From Chryseobacterium sp. G0162 (GTDB lineage Bacteria; Bacteroidota; Bacteroidia; Flavobacteriales; Weeksellaceae): a DNA stretch of 64,000 nt. Below are positions 40,718 through 49,639 of this stretch, one piece after another. The notes under the pieces were generated by a model that was given only the letters and a program-made list of their open reading frames with translations, ran no database searches and was not told the origin of the DNA. The stretch spans positions 1,811,001 to 1,875,000 of the forward strand of contig NZ_CP033922.1 of assembly GCF_003815715.1 (NCBI RefSeq), in the 5' to 3' direction. The first letter of the stretch is position 1. Each line of letters opens with the position of its first letter. Position numbers and translations under genes: made by a program.

Positions 40718-42055
40718 TTATTCTTTCACCTCGAAAAGTAGTCTCTCCCCAAATTTCTCTTCAGCAATTTTTCCATTATCATAAACCAGGTTTCCATTGA
40801 CAAAAGTGTGGGTAACTTTAGAGTGAAAGTTCATTCCTTCAAGAGGACTCCATCCACATTTGTATAATAAGTTATCTTTGGATACCGTCCAGTCTTCATT
40901 TAAATCTACCAAAACAAGATCTGCCTTATATCCTTCTTTTACAAAACCTCTCTTTTCTACTCTGAAAAGAATTGCAGGATTGTGGCTCATTTTTTCAACA
41001 ATTTTCTCTAGGGAGATTTTACCGTTTTTATAGTTTTCCAGCATCACGACTAATGAATGCTGAACCAATGGTGCTCCCGACGGGCATTTTGTATACACAT
41101 TATCCTTTTCTTCTGCGGTATGAGGTGCGTGGTCCGTTGCAATCACATCAATTCTGTCATCCAGCAATGCTTCCCAAAGAGCATCTTTATCCTTTTGTGT
41201 TTTTACAGCCGGATTCCACTTGATGAGACCTCCTTTTGTTTCGTAGTCCTCATTCGTAAAGGTAAGGTGGTGAACACATACCTCAGCAGTAATCTTTTTA
41301 TCTTTTAGTGGAATATCATTTCTGAATAGCTCCATTTCCTTAGCCGTAGAAAGGTGAAAGACATGAAGTCTTGCTCCTGTTTTCTGAGCCAGTTCAATTG
41401 CTTTTGAAGAGGATTTATAGCAAGCCTCTTCACTTCTGATCAAGTGATGGAACTTCACCGGAATATCTTCTCCATATTCATCCATATATTGTTGAGTATT
41501 GGCTCTGATAGTGGCCTCATCTTCACAGTGAACAGCGATCAGCATGGTTGTATTACTGAAAATATTTTCCAATGTTTCTGGATTATCAACCAGCATATTT
41601 CCAGTAGATGACCCTAAAAATAATTTGATACCCGGAACATTTCTCGGATTTGTTTTTAAAACTTCCTCAAGGTTATCATTTGTTCCTCCCATCATAAAAC
41701 CATAGTTGGCATATGCTTTCTGAGAAGCTATTTCATATTTATCCGCTAATAAATCCTGAGTAACAGCGTTGGGAACTGTATTAGGCTGATCGATAAAACT
41801 GGTCACTCCTCCGGCAATAGCAGCTCTTGATTCCGTTTCAATATCTCCTTTGTGAGTTAAACCAGGATCACGGAAATGTACCTGATCATCAATCACACCA
41901 GGAAGAAGATATTTTCCTGAGCCATCAATAATCTGATCTGCATCTTCAGAAATACCGGAAGCTATTTTAGAAATCAAGTCATTTTCTATTAAGATATCGC
42001 TTTCAAAGATTCTTCCTTCATTGACAATATTTACATTTTTGATTAGGGTCTTCAT
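40718..42055 (-). CDS. pyrC: Dihydroorotase
   Basis: A 445-aa amidohydrolase for pyrimidine synthesis (carbamoyl-aspartate to dihydroorotate). Family features: LPGVIDDQVHFRDPG (51-65), GGVTSFIDQPNTVP, HCEDEATI, LHVFHLSTAKE and ATDHAPHTAEEKD. In the first metal motif, usually HxHxR, the first His is replaced by Gln (Gln58-Val-His60-Phe-Arg62). I recall this form as usual in Bacteroidota dihydroorotases, though I cannot check it here. Enzymes of the inactive DHOase class lose more ligands than this one. It is monocistronic. Confidence 0.9.
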   Translation of the reverse strand: MKTLIKNVNIVNEGRIFESDILIENDLISKIASGISEDADQIIDGSGKYLLPGVIDDQVHFRDPGLTHKGDIETESRAAIAGGVTSFIDQPNTVPNAVTQDLLADKYEIASQKAYANYGFMMGGTNDNLEEVLKTNPRNVPGIKLFLGSSTGNMLVDNPETLENIFSNTTMLIAVHCEDEATIRANTQQYMDEYGEDIPVKFHHLIRSEEACYKSSSKAIELAQKTGARLHVFHLSTAKEMELFRNDIPLKDKKITAEVCVHHLTFTNEDYETKGGLIKWNPAVKTQKDKDALWEALLDDRIDVIATDHAPHTAEEKDNVYTKCPSGAPLVQHSLVVMLENYKNGKISLEKIVEKMSHNPAILFRVEKRGFVKEGYKADLVLVDLNEDWTVSKDNLLYKCGWSPLEGMNFHSKVTHTFVNGNLVYDNGKIAEEKFGERLLFEVKE

Positions 42056-42236
42056 TTTACTTTTTAGAAATTAGATTAGAAATGAGAGGTTAAAAATGGG
42101 TAAGTTAACAATGAAGTCTTATGAATACATACAATCATGAATTGATAACATCCTGCTTTTAACTTCTCTAAAAAGCAAAATTAAGGTTTATGAATGAATT
42201 TTTATATCACTCGTAATAAATCAATTTCTAAATATT

Positions 42237-42244
42237 TACATTTG
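42237..42244 (+). promoter_or_regulatory. -7 element of the flippase gene
   Basis: TACATTTG, an exact TAnnTTTG match, ends 16 nt before the TTG start codon and supports that start. No TTG at the usual upstream distance. Confidence 0.5.
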
Positions 42245-42260
42245 CATAAAATTTTTCGAA

Positions 42261-43688
42261 TTGTATAAGAAATTATTAGGGCAGACAATTATTTATGGAG
42301 TGGGGGCTATCGCGCCAAGAATTATTTTATTCATCCTTAATCCACTGTTGATCTATAAAATTCCCAATGAAGGTTTTGCAATTTTCACACAGCTTTATGC
42401 GTGGATTTCATTTGTGAACATTATCCTTTCATTTGGTTTTGAAACAGCCTATTTCCGATTCTCTGCGGAAGATGATAATGAGAAAAAAACCTTCAATACT
42501 TCATTCTGGTTTTTATTTTCAACCTCTACCCTATTCCTGGCATTATGCTATTTATTCAATCAACCTATTGCCGATTATTTAGGATATCATGATAATCCTC
42601 AATATATTAAATGGTTTGCATTAATTGCTTTTTTTGACAATCTATTGGTGATTCCTTTTGCATGGCTGCGTTTCCACAATAAGCCTATTAAATACTCAGC
42701 AGTGAGAATCTTTCAGTCCATATTTCAGGCAGTTTTTACAGCAGCTCTATTCTTTTGGATTCCAGAAAGTGTATCAAAAGGTTTTGGTCTAAATCAAAAT
42801 GTAGATTATCCTTTCTTCAGTAATCTGGCAGGAAGTGCTTTAGGTTTCCTCTTGTTACTTCCTATTATATTAAAAGTAAGATTCCAATTCATCACCTCTT
42901 TATTTAAGCGTATGATCAAGTATTCATTTCCATTGATGCTGGCAGGTCTTGCTTTTATGGTGAATGAAAACTTTGATAAATCTATACAGAGAAATCATAT
43001 TTCAGATGAGGAAGCCGGTGCTTATGGAGGCTGTTATAAACTAGCCGTCCTGATGACTTTATTTGTTACAGCTTACCGAATGGGTATTGAGCCATTCTTT
43101 TTTAAGCAAATGGATAAAGGGGATGCTAAAAAGACCTATGCTAAAGTAGCAGAATACTTTGCTTTTTTTGCCTGTGCTGTAGCTCTGGGAATCATCGCCA
43201 ATATTTCATGGTTAAAGAGTGTTTTTATTCCTAATAAATCTTATTGGATTGCAATAGACATTATCCCAATTATTGTAGTAGCTAACCTTTGCTTCGGAAT
43301 ATATTATAACTTTTCCACCTGGTATAAAGTAACGGACAGAACGAGTGTTGGAACCGTAATTTCATGGATTGGAGCAGGTATTAATATTGTTTTAAACTAC
43401 TTAGCCTTATCCTACTACCACAGTATGATTGGTTCTGCTTGGGCTACATTCGGGGCATATGCAATTATGATGATTGTATCATACTTGCTGGGACAAAAAT
43501 ATTACCCAATTCCTTATAGAATGAAGAAGATGAGTTTCTTCTTACTATTACTTGGAGTTTTCAGTTTTATCATTGTAAAATATCTTAACTATAATATTTT
43601 AACAAGTAATTTATTATTCTTAATCTTCTTAGGAATTTTGATCTATTCTGAGAAAAATATGATTTTATCAAGAATCAGGAAGAATTAA
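42261..43688 (+). CDS. Oligosaccharide/polysaccharide flippase (MOP superfamily)
   Basis: A 475-aa membrane protein with about 12 to 14 helices, of the Wzx/MATE-like polysaccharide biosynthesis type. It begins MYKKLLGQTIIYGVGAIAPR with an amphipathic helix typical of the family, translated from a TTG codon; no ATG lies nearby and the -7 element fits this start. It probably moves lipid-linked sugar precursors across the inner membrane for surface polysaccharide. A sugar nucleotidyltransferase gene follows 147 bp later, consistent with envelope synthesis. Confidence 0.88.
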   Translation: MYKKLLGQTIIYGVGAIAPRIILFILNPLLIYKIPNEGFAIFTQLYAWISFVNIILSFGFETAYFRFSAEDDNEKKTFNTSFWFLFSTSTLFLALCYLFNQPIADYLGYHDNPQYIKWFALIAFFDNLLVIPFAWLRFHNKPIKYSAVRIFQSIFQAVFTAALFFWIPESVSKGFGLNQNVDYPFFSNLAGSALGFLLLLPIILKVRFQFITSLFKRMIKYSFPLMLAGLAFMVNENFDKSIQRNHISDEEAGAYGGCYKLAVLMTLFVTAYRMGIEPFFFKQMDKGDAKKTYAKVAEYFAFFACAVALGIIANISWLKSVFIPNKSYWIAIDIIPIIVVANLCFGIYYNFSTWYKVTDRTSVGTVISWIGAGINIVLNYLALSYYHSMIGSAWATFGAYAIMMIVSYLLGQKYYPIPYRMKKMSFFLLLLGVFSFIIVKYLNYNILTSNLLFLIFLGILIYSEKNMILSRIRKN

Positions 43689-43835
43689 ACTTTGGTCTCT
43701 CTTTTGATAACTATTAAGCTTTAAAAACTAAACAATGCGTTAAATGTGATAAATATTACTTTTTAAAAATGTTTTAATCATTACATTTAGCCCAAAATAC
43801 ATTACATTTAAACAAAAAACATCGTTATATCATCT

Positions 43836-44852
43836 ATGAAAATTATTGTTCCAATGGCTGGACGTGGTTCCAGATTACGTCCACATACATTAACCGTTCC
43901 AAAACCACTTATTCCTATCGCAGGGAAACCTATCGTACAGAGATTAGTGGAAGATATTGCTAAGGTTGCAGGAGAAAAAATTGAAGAGGTAGCTTTTATC
44001 ATCGGAGACTTTGGTCCTGAGATCGAAAGATCACTTCTTCAGATTACCGAAAAACTAGGAGCAAAAGGAAGTTTATATTATCAAAATGATCCACTTGGAA
44101 CAGCCCATGCGATTAAATGTGCAGAACAGTCAATGACAGGAGATGTTGTTATTGCTTTCGCTGATACTCTTTTCCGTGCAGACTTCCAGCTGGATAAAAA
44201 TTCTGACGGAGTAATATGGGTAAAAAGTGTAGAAGATCCATCTGCTTTTGGAGTTGTAAAATTAGATAACTATGGTTTCATTACAGACTTCGTAGAAAAA
44301 CCACAGACATTTGTCTCTGACCTTGCCATCATTGGAATTTACTACTTCAATAGTGCCGAAAAGCTAATGGATGAAATCAACTATATCATGGACAATGATA
44401 TTAAAAACGGTGGAGAATACCAGCTGACGATGGCCTTGGAGAACCTTAGAGCTAAGGGCGCTAAATTCACTTTGGGTAAAGTAAATGACTGGATGGACTG
44501 CGGTAACAAAAATGCTACAGTAGAAACCAACAGCAAAATCCTTGAATATGAAAAAGAGGAAATGAGCCATTATCCTGCTTCTGCAGTCATTGAGAATTCA
44601 TTGATCATTCAGCCATGCTTTATTGGGGAAAATGTAAAAATATCCAACTCTAAAGTAGGTCCTGGAGTTTCATTAGGAAATAACACCATTATTGTCAATT
44701 CCAATATTGAAAACTCTCTCATTCAGGAAAACACAAGAATCAACCACGGAAATCTTTCCAATTCTATGATTGGTAATTCTGCTCAGTATTTTGGAGTGGC
44801 AAGAGAAATTTCTCTGGGAGATTATTCAGTATTAGATTTTCTTTCCAAGTAA
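43836..44852 (+). CDS. Sugar-1-phosphate nucleotidyltransferase with left-handed beta-helix tail
   Basis: A 338-aa protein. The N-terminal Rossmann-like transferase has the signature GRGSRLRPHT...PKPLIPIAGKP, FADTLF for metal binding and NGGEYQLTMAL. The C-terminal part (about 240-320) has hexapeptide repeats (IENSLIIQPCFIGENVKI, VGPGVSLGNNTIIV, IENSLIQENTRI), as in RmlA-long or GlmU-like enzymes. It makes a nucleotide sugar for cell-surface glycans; whether the sugar is glucose, N-acetylglucosamine or mannose cannot be read here. Alternative family names are GCD1 or GalU-like. Confidence 0.88.
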   Translation: MKIIVPMAGRGSRLRPHTLTVPKPLIPIAGKPIVQRLVEDIAKVAGEKIEEVAFIIGDFGPEIERSLLQITEKLGAKGSLYYQNDPLGTAHAIKCAEQSMTGDVVIAFADTLFRADFQLDKNSDGVIWVKSVEDPSAFGVVKLDNYGFITDFVEKPQTFVSDLAIIGIYYFNSAEKLMDEINYIMDNDIKNGGEYQLTMALENLRAKGAKFTLGKVNDWMDCGNKNATVETNSKILEYEKEEMSHYPASAVIENSLIIQPCFIGENVKISNSKVGPGVSLGNNTIIVNSNIENSLIQENTRINHGNLSNSMIGNSAQYFGVAREISLGDYSVLDFLSK

Positions 44853-44889
44853 ATAAGATTAGAAATTCTTTAACTTAAATAAGATAAAA

Positions 44890-44921
44890 CCAAACCACAC
44901 AAAATGTTTTGTGTGGTTTGG
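44890..44921. terminator. 15-bp perfect hairpin after the nucleotidyltransferase gene
   Basis: CCAAACCACACAAAA / TTTTGTGTGGTTTGG with a 2-nt TG loop. There is no immediate T run; CGTTAATATT follows. It may stop transcription or act as an RNA processing site before the DUF4292 operon. Confidence 0.6.
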
Positions 44922-44964
44922 CGTTAATATTGCACCGTATTTTTTTAATTGAAAAGATAAATAC

Positions 44965-45810
44965 ATGAAAAATTGGATCCCGTTTTTTTTATTGCTTCTT
45001 GCTTTATCATCCTGTAAAACCCGTAATGCTGTAAAAAGTGGCACAGGTACTCCCCAAGACAGTATCAAAACAACAGAAGATAACAGAAATCCAAAAGATG
45101 TAAACCAACCGGTAAGGGATAAATTCTCCTTTTACGAACATGTACTAATCCCACTAAAATTCGAGCAGATCAAAATTGACAGTAAGGTACGGGTAGAAAC
45201 CGGCAGCTTTATTCCAACACTGGATGCAACCATTTATATTGAAAATGATAAAAAAGTTTGGATGAACCTGAGAGCCCTTTTCCTTAATGTGGCCAGAGGT
45301 ATAGCTACTCCGGAAGGAATAAAAGGGCAGGATAAGACAAGCAAAACATATATTGATTCCGATTTTGATTATCTTAATAATCTACTGAACGTTAACTTCA
45401 TTGATTATGAAGCTCTCGAAAGAATCCTGTTGGGAAGAACCTTTATAAAGATTAATGATTCTCAGTTTACACTCACTCAAAATGCACAGGGATACAAAAT
45501 GGTTTCTAATGTCAACCAGAAAATTGTAAGTGATGAAAAACAGAGAGAGTACAAAATTGCATTGCAATATGATACCAATTATGATTTACTGACTGTCAAC
45601 TTAAAAGATGTCTTATCTCCGGATGAGTTAGAAATATCTTACAGTAATTGGAATGAATACAATGGAATCCGCTTGCCGCAAAATGTTAAAATAATTATAA
45701 AAGGCTCAAAATCTAGTCAAATTTTACTGGAAAACACGAAATTTGACTTTTCGAGGATGGAAACACCTTATTCTGTACCATCCAGTTATAAGAAAATTGA
45801 GATTAAATGA
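44965..45810 (+). CDS. DUF4292 lipoprotein
   Basis: A 281-aa predicted lipoprotein, signal MKNWIPFFLLLLALSSC with lipobox Cys17. The rest matches the DUF4292 (LolA/LppX-like fold) pattern: FEQIKIDSKVRVETG, IYIENDKKVWMNLRA, and a C-terminal ISYSNWNEYNGIRLPQNVKI. The LolA-like fold suggests binding of lipid or lipoprotein at the envelope. Its stop overlaps the start of the EnvC-like gene as ATGA, a pairing that suggests work in a common cell-wall or outer-membrane process. Confidence 0.87.
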   Translation: MKNWIPFFLLLLALSSCKTRNAVKSGTGTPQDSIKTTEDNRNPKDVNQPVRDKFSFYEHVLIPLKFEQIKIDSKVRVETGSFIPTLDATIYIENDKKVWMNLRALFLNVARGIATPEGIKGQDKTSKTYIDSDFDYLNNLLNVNFIDYEALERILLGRTFIKINDSQFTLTQNAQGYKMVSNVNQKIVSDEKQREYKIALQYDTNYDLLTVNLKDVLSPDELEISYSNWNEYNGIRLPQNVKIIIKGSKSSQILLENTKFDFSRMETPYSVPSSYKKIEIK

Positions 45811-47369
45811 TTAAAAAATTTAGCTTTTTAATAGGTGTTCTTATGTTCGGGCTGCACCAGGGGCAGCAGAAAAAAGAACAGTTACAAAAACAGAATGCCG
45901 AACTTAAAAAACAAATTGCACAAATAAATACAGATTTAGCTAAAACAAGGAGCGAATCTAAACTTTCCATAGCCTATCTTACCAGCGTTAATCAAAAGTT
46001 AGTCTTAAGAGAAAAAGTCTACAATAACACTCAAAAAGAAAAGAGATTTATTGAAGATGATATCTATCTGAAGCAGCTTGAGATCAACCGTCAGAATAAA
46101 GAACTGGCTGTTCTGAGAAAGAACTATGCTGAAGTTTTGGTAAATGCTTATAAAAATAAAGGGGTACAGAATAAAGTAACCTTCATCCTTTCAGCTAAAA
46201 ACATGGGCGAGGCTATCCGAAGAGTACAATATTTAAAGCAGTATTCAGACTATCAGGATAAAAAAGCAGCTGAAATTACTGATGCTGCCAATCAGATCAA
46301 AAAAACCATTACACAAAGACAGAACTCTGTAAAAGAAAAAGAAAACCTTCTGGTAAATCAACAGAAGGATTTAGCTACGATTAATACGGAAAGAGCCCAA
46401 AAAGAGCAACTGGTAGCTGATTTTAAAAAGAATGAATCGAAGCTTACTGCTGAACTGAAACAAAAACAGGTTCAATCCAAGGCTCTTGAAGGGCAGATCA
46501 GAGCAATTATTGCTGAAGAGATCAGAATTGCGAAAGCTGAAGAAGAAGCAAGAAGAAAAGCAGAAGCCGAAAAAATACGTTTAGCAAAACTTGCCGCTGA
46601 AAGAGAAAAAGCAAGAATCGAAGCGGAAGCGAAAGCAAGAGCTGAAGCGTTAGAAAGAGAAAGAAGAATTGCTGAAGCCGAAGCAAAAAGAGCAGCCGAA
46701 TTAGCAGCAAAAAGAGCGGAGGAGGAAAGAAAGCGTAATGAAGAAGCTGCAAAAGCAGAAGCCAATTCAAGAGATGAAGCAAGAAAATTAGCCGCGAAAA
46801 AAGCTTCAGATGAAGCAGCAGCTAATGCAAAAGCAGCAGCAGATAAGTTAGCCGCAGCAAGAGCAGCAGAAGCAGCACTAGCCAAGAAAAAAGAAGAAGA
46901 GAAAAAAGCGGCAGAGTCTAAAGCAATGACAAGTTACGGAGTGACTACTTCCACAGGAAGCAGTTTTGCGGAAAACAGAGGAAGATTAGGATATCCTGCA
47001 GACAGAGCCGGGCAAATTACTCACCGTTTCGGAAGACAGCCACACCCTGTTTTCAAAAATATTACAGAAGAAAATAATGGGATTAAACTTTCCGTACCTT
47101 CAGGTACTCGTGCAAAGTCTGTATATCCGGGATCTGTCTCTTCAGTACTTGCGAACAATGACGGTACAAAAACCGTAATCATTAAACACGGAAGTTATTT
47201 TACTATATATTCCAACTTAGGAAGTGTAAGTGTTTCCAAAGGACAGCAGGTTTCTGCAGGAACTCCAGTAGGAACTGTAGCTCAGGATTTTGATGGTGCC
47301 TATACCCTTGATTTCCAAGTATGGAATGGAAGTACACCAGTTGATCCACTAGGTTGGATTTCATATTAA
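45807..47369 (+). CDS. EnvC-like murein hydrolase activator (degenerate LytM domain)
   Basis: A 520-aa protein with signal peptide (MIKKFSFLIGVLMFGLHQG). A coiled coil (about 20-235) is followed by an Ala/Lys/Glu-rich helix (about 236-375, AEEEARRKAEAEKIRLAKLA and similar). The C-terminal LytM/M23 domain (about 395-520) starts at GQITHRFGRQPHPVF. Zinc ligands of active M23 peptidases are missing: the HxxxD region reads NNGIKLSVPSG and the HxH region reads YTLDFQVW. This matches EnvC-type proteins that activate amidases rather than cutting murein. The long TolA-like helix is unusually extended. Confidence 0.9.
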   Translation: MIKKFSFLIGVLMFGLHQGQQKKEQLQKQNAELKKQIAQINTDLAKTRSESKLSIAYLTSVNQKLVLREKVYNNTQKEKRFIEDDIYLKQLEINRQNKELAVLRKNYAEVLVNAYKNKGVQNKVTFILSAKNMGEAIRRVQYLKQYSDYQDKKAAEITDAANQIKKTITQRQNSVKEKENLLVNQQKDLATINTERAQKEQLVADFKKNESKLTAELKQKQVQSKALEGQIRAIIAEEIRIAKAEEEARRKAEAEKIRLAKLAAEREKARIEAEAKARAEALERERRIAEAEAKRAAELAAKRAEEERKRNEEAAKAEANSRDEARKLAAKKASDEAAANAKAAADKLAAARAAEAALAKKKEEEKKAAESKAMTSYGVTTSTGSSFAENRGRLGYPADRAGQITHRFGRQPHPVFKNITEENNGIKLSVPSGTRAKSVYPGSVSSVLANNDGTKTVIIKHGSYFTIYSNLGSVSVSKGQQVSAGTPVGTVAQDFDGAYTLDFQVWNGSTPVDPLGWISY

Positions 47370-47400
47370 AAAAAGTGTAACTTTGTAAAAATTTTAAGAG

Positions 47401-47613
47401 ATGAATACACTAACAATACTTGCCTTATCTTGGCAACATATCCTTATCGTAGCAATACTTTTAGTGCTGCTTTTTGGAGGAAAGAAAATTCCGGAACTAA
47501 TGAGAGGAGTTGGTTCAGGTATCAAAGAATTTAAAGATGCGGTAAAAGAAGAAGACAAACCAGGTTCTGAAAATAAGTCGTCTTCTACAAACAATAATTC
47601 TTCAAGTAACTAA
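47401..47613 (+). CDS. tatA: TatA/E twin-arginine translocase subunit
   Basis: A 70-aa Tat component. One N-terminal membrane helix (about 9-25, SWQHILIVAILLVLLFGGKK) and the family's FGGKKIPELMRGVGSGIKEF amphipathic helix with the Phe-Gly hinge are present, followed by a polar acidic tail. The length is short but normal. It sits between the EnvC-like gene and DUF4254; the Tat partner TatC is not in the window. Confidence 0.93.
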   Translation: MNTLTILALSWQHILIVAILLVLLFGGKKIPELMRGVGSGIKEFKDAVKEEDKPGSENKSSSTNNNSSSN

Positions 47614-47628
47614 AATTCCTTAGAATTA

Positions 47629-48243
47629 ATGAAATTTACTGAGACTGCATGGAAAGTCTTCAATCAATCTATTGAAGACTATCACGTGTCTGATGACGTT
47701 AACACTCTAATTAATAACCCGTTTGAAAAAGATAGTTTGGAACGGATTTTGTATGCAAAGAACTGGATTGATACCGTTCAATGGCATCTGGAAGATATTA
47801 TTAGAGATGAAAATATTGATCCGGCTGAAGCTCTTCAATTAAAGAGAACAATAGACGCCTCCAATCAGAAAAGAACTGATCTGGTTGAGTATATTGACAG
47901 CTGGTTCCTTAATAAGTTTGAAAATATAACTCCTAAACCTGAGGCAAAGATAAATACGGAGACTCCCGCTTGGGCAGTAGACAGATTATCAATTCTTGCA
48001 TTAAAGGTTTATCATATGTCATTAGAAGCCAATAGAGAATCCGCTTCTGAAGAACACAGAAATAATTGCCAGGCTAAACTGGATGTTCTGCTTACTCAGA
48101 GGGAAGATCTATCTACTTCTATAAATCAGTTGCTTGCTGATATTGAGAACGGTAACGTTAAGATGAAAGTATACAAACAAATGAAAATGTATAACGATGA
48201 AAGTCTTAACCCAATCCTTTATCAAAAAGGGCAACAGAAATGA
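47629..48243 (+). CDS. DUF4254 family protein
   Basis: A 204-aa soluble, highly helical protein (FTETAWKVFNQSIEDYH, ERILYAKNWIDTVQWHLEDI, DPAEALQLKRTIDASNQKRT). The pattern, with WID-x-VQWHLED and DASNQKRTD, matches DUF4254, a Bacteroidota family often next to heptosyltransferase or envelope genes. Its function is unknown. It is coupled to the next lipoprotein gene by an ATGA overlap. Confidence 0.87.
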   Translation: MKFTETAWKVFNQSIEDYHVSDDVNTLINNPFEKDSLERILYAKNWIDTVQWHLEDIIRDENIDPAEALQLKRTIDASNQKRTDLVEYIDSWFLNKFENITPKPEAKINTETPAWAVDRLSILALKVYHMSLEANRESASEEHRNNCQAKLDVLLTQREDLSTSINQLLADIENGNVKMKVYKQMKMYNDESLNPILYQKGQQK

Positions 48244-48698
48244 AAAGACTAGTTTTTTTTGGAGTACTAATACTATTAACATCTTCCTGCGCAACGGAAA
48301 AGCTTAACCTTTCTCCGCTGTCAAATAATTTTTATAGCGATACAAAAGGATCTGATTCTGATAGAGGCTCAAAGAAGAGTTTTAATATCAATATCAAGGA
48401 AAACGTAAACGCTTCTGAGATTTCAAATATCATCTCCACTTTTCCTAAGTTTAAAAACAATGGGCTGAATGATGAGGTTACAAGTTTGAAATACAGCCTT
48501 CAGAATTATTTATATGCTATTGACGCCAATAATTCAGCTGGTAAAAGCAGAGCGCTAAAAAGCTTCGAAAAATCATACAAAAAAATTCAAAAGCAAAGAC
48601 AAAGTCTTGACAAGGATGATGATGAAGTTCTTAACAGATATTTGGTTCGTTTAAAAACCAATATTTCTGTCATTGAAGATACTTTACCAGGAAGTTAA
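48240..48698 (+). CDS. Small lipoprotein of unknown function
   Basis: A 152-aa predicted lipoprotein: MKRLVFFGVLILLTSSC with lipobox Cys17. The mature part is Ser/Asn/Lys-rich (SNNFYSDTKGSDSDRG), then helical (about 60-150). I do not recognise a family. It overlaps DUF4254 by 4 bp and precedes ribA by 18 bp, so it belongs to the same transcript. Confidence 0.75.
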   Translation: MKRLVFFGVLILLTSSCATEKLNLSPLSNNFYSDTKGSDSDRGSKKSFNINIKENVNASEISNIISTFPKFKNNGLNDEVTSLKYSLQNYLYAIDANNSAGKSRALKSFEKSYKKIQKQRQSLDKDDDEVLNRYLVRLKTNISVIEDTLPGS

Positions 48699-48716
48699 AA
48701 ACTAATTGAACTATCA

Positions 48717-49313
48717 ATGATTAAAATTCAGGCGGAAGCCAATGTTCCTACAGAGCACGGCAATTTCCGAATGATTGCTTTCTCCGAAAACGAAAATGAC
48801 TGGATGCCTCACATGGCAATCATCGCAGACAATACAGATTTTTCAAAACCTGTAAATGTCCGTTTCCATTCAGAATGTATTACCGGGGAAGTTTTCCATT
48901 CAAAAAAATGTGAATGTGGGCAGCAGTTGGATGCTGCAATGAAATACATCCACGAAAACGGAGGTATTATTATTTATCTTCGTCAGGAAGGCCGTAATAT
49001 TGGGATCATCAATAAATTAAAGGCATATTCATTACAGGAAAAAGGACTTGATACGGTACAGGCCAATCTTGAACTGGGACTTCCTGCTGATGACAGGAAC
49101 TTTGGTGTAGCTATTGAAATCCTTAATCTGTTGGATGTAAAAGATGTCAATCTTTTGACCAATAACCCTGAAAAGGTAAAATATGTGGTAGATAGTAATG
49201 TACATCTTAATTCAAGGATACCATTACAGATTCCGGCCAATGAGATAAGTAAAGGCTATTTACAAACGAAAAAAGATTTCTTTGGACATCTACTCGATGA
49301 CAATGATAACTAG
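48717..49313 (+). CDS. ribA: GTP cyclohydrolase II
   Basis: A 198-aa enzyme that converts GTP to the first riboflavin intermediate. The zinc site lies in HSECITGEVFHSKKCECGQQ (Cys residues of the CxnCxC set), with the catalytic RQEGRNIGIINKLKAYSLQ and LTNNPEKV. It is a stand-alone RibA without the DHBP synthase (RibB) domain often fused in Bacteria; other riboflavin genes are not present here. A terminator follows directly. Confidence 0.94.
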   Translation: MIKIQAEANVPTEHGNFRMIAFSENENDWMPHMAIIADNTDFSKPVNVRFHSECITGEVFHSKKCECGQQLDAAMKYIHENGGIIIYLRQEGRNIGIINKLKAYSLQEKGLDTVQANLELGLPADDRNFGVAIEILNLLDVKDVNLLTNNPEKVKYVVDSNVHLNSRIPLQIPANEISKGYLQTKKDFFGHLLDDNDN

Positions 49314-49320
49314 ATAAAAA

Positions 49321-49350
49321 AAGCTTCAGAATAAATTCTGAAGTTTTTTT
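49321..49350. terminator. ribA terminator
   Basis: Stem CTTCAGAA/TTCTGAAG with loop TAAA and flanking A/T runs. Confidence 0.85.
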
Positions 49351-49574
49351 ATTATGTTCTGACACCTCATCACTTCTCAATTCCACTATCAACTTTCACT
49401 ATAAAGCTATCAGAATTCATTAAATTCCCTTCTATTTCAATCCATATTTATTAGACCTTATCATTGTTTATAAGACAGCTTTATTAGTCCTAAACGATCA
49501 ATGAGTTCACCATTATCCATTGTTAATGACTCATTGCTTATCCAGTCTCTCCTATTCATATCATATAAAAAATC
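49351..49574. other. Intergenic region between convergent ribA and a lipoprotein gene
   Basis: About 225 bp without an ORF, a repeat or a clear promoter; the full gap between the genes is 326 bp, with a terminator at each end. I see nothing else in it. Confidence 0.5.
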
Positions 49575-49577
49575 AAA

Positions 49578-49607
49578 AGCCCCGGAAGATAACTCCCGAA
49601 GCTTTTT
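49578..49607 (-). terminator. Terminator of the minus-strand lipoprotein gene
   Basis: Stem with two mismatches: AAGC..CGG pairs with CCG..GCTT around a GAGTTATC-type loop, followed on the minus strand by TTTTGATTTTTT. Confidence 0.65.
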
Positions 49608-49639
49608 TAATTATAAAAAACTGAAAAGATATTTCTTAA

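Noticed and set aside
42081..42109. GGTTAA-like repeats upstream of dihydroorotase
   Set aside because: Three loosely similar hexamers (42088, 42098, 42103) lack the 11-bp period, so they are not grouped with the regulator sites.
46472..46885. Long Ala/Ser-rich and Leu-rich frames on the minus strand across the EnvC-like gene
   Set aside because: They are mirror frames of the Ala/Lys/Glu-rich repeat helix and have no start signal or neighbours.
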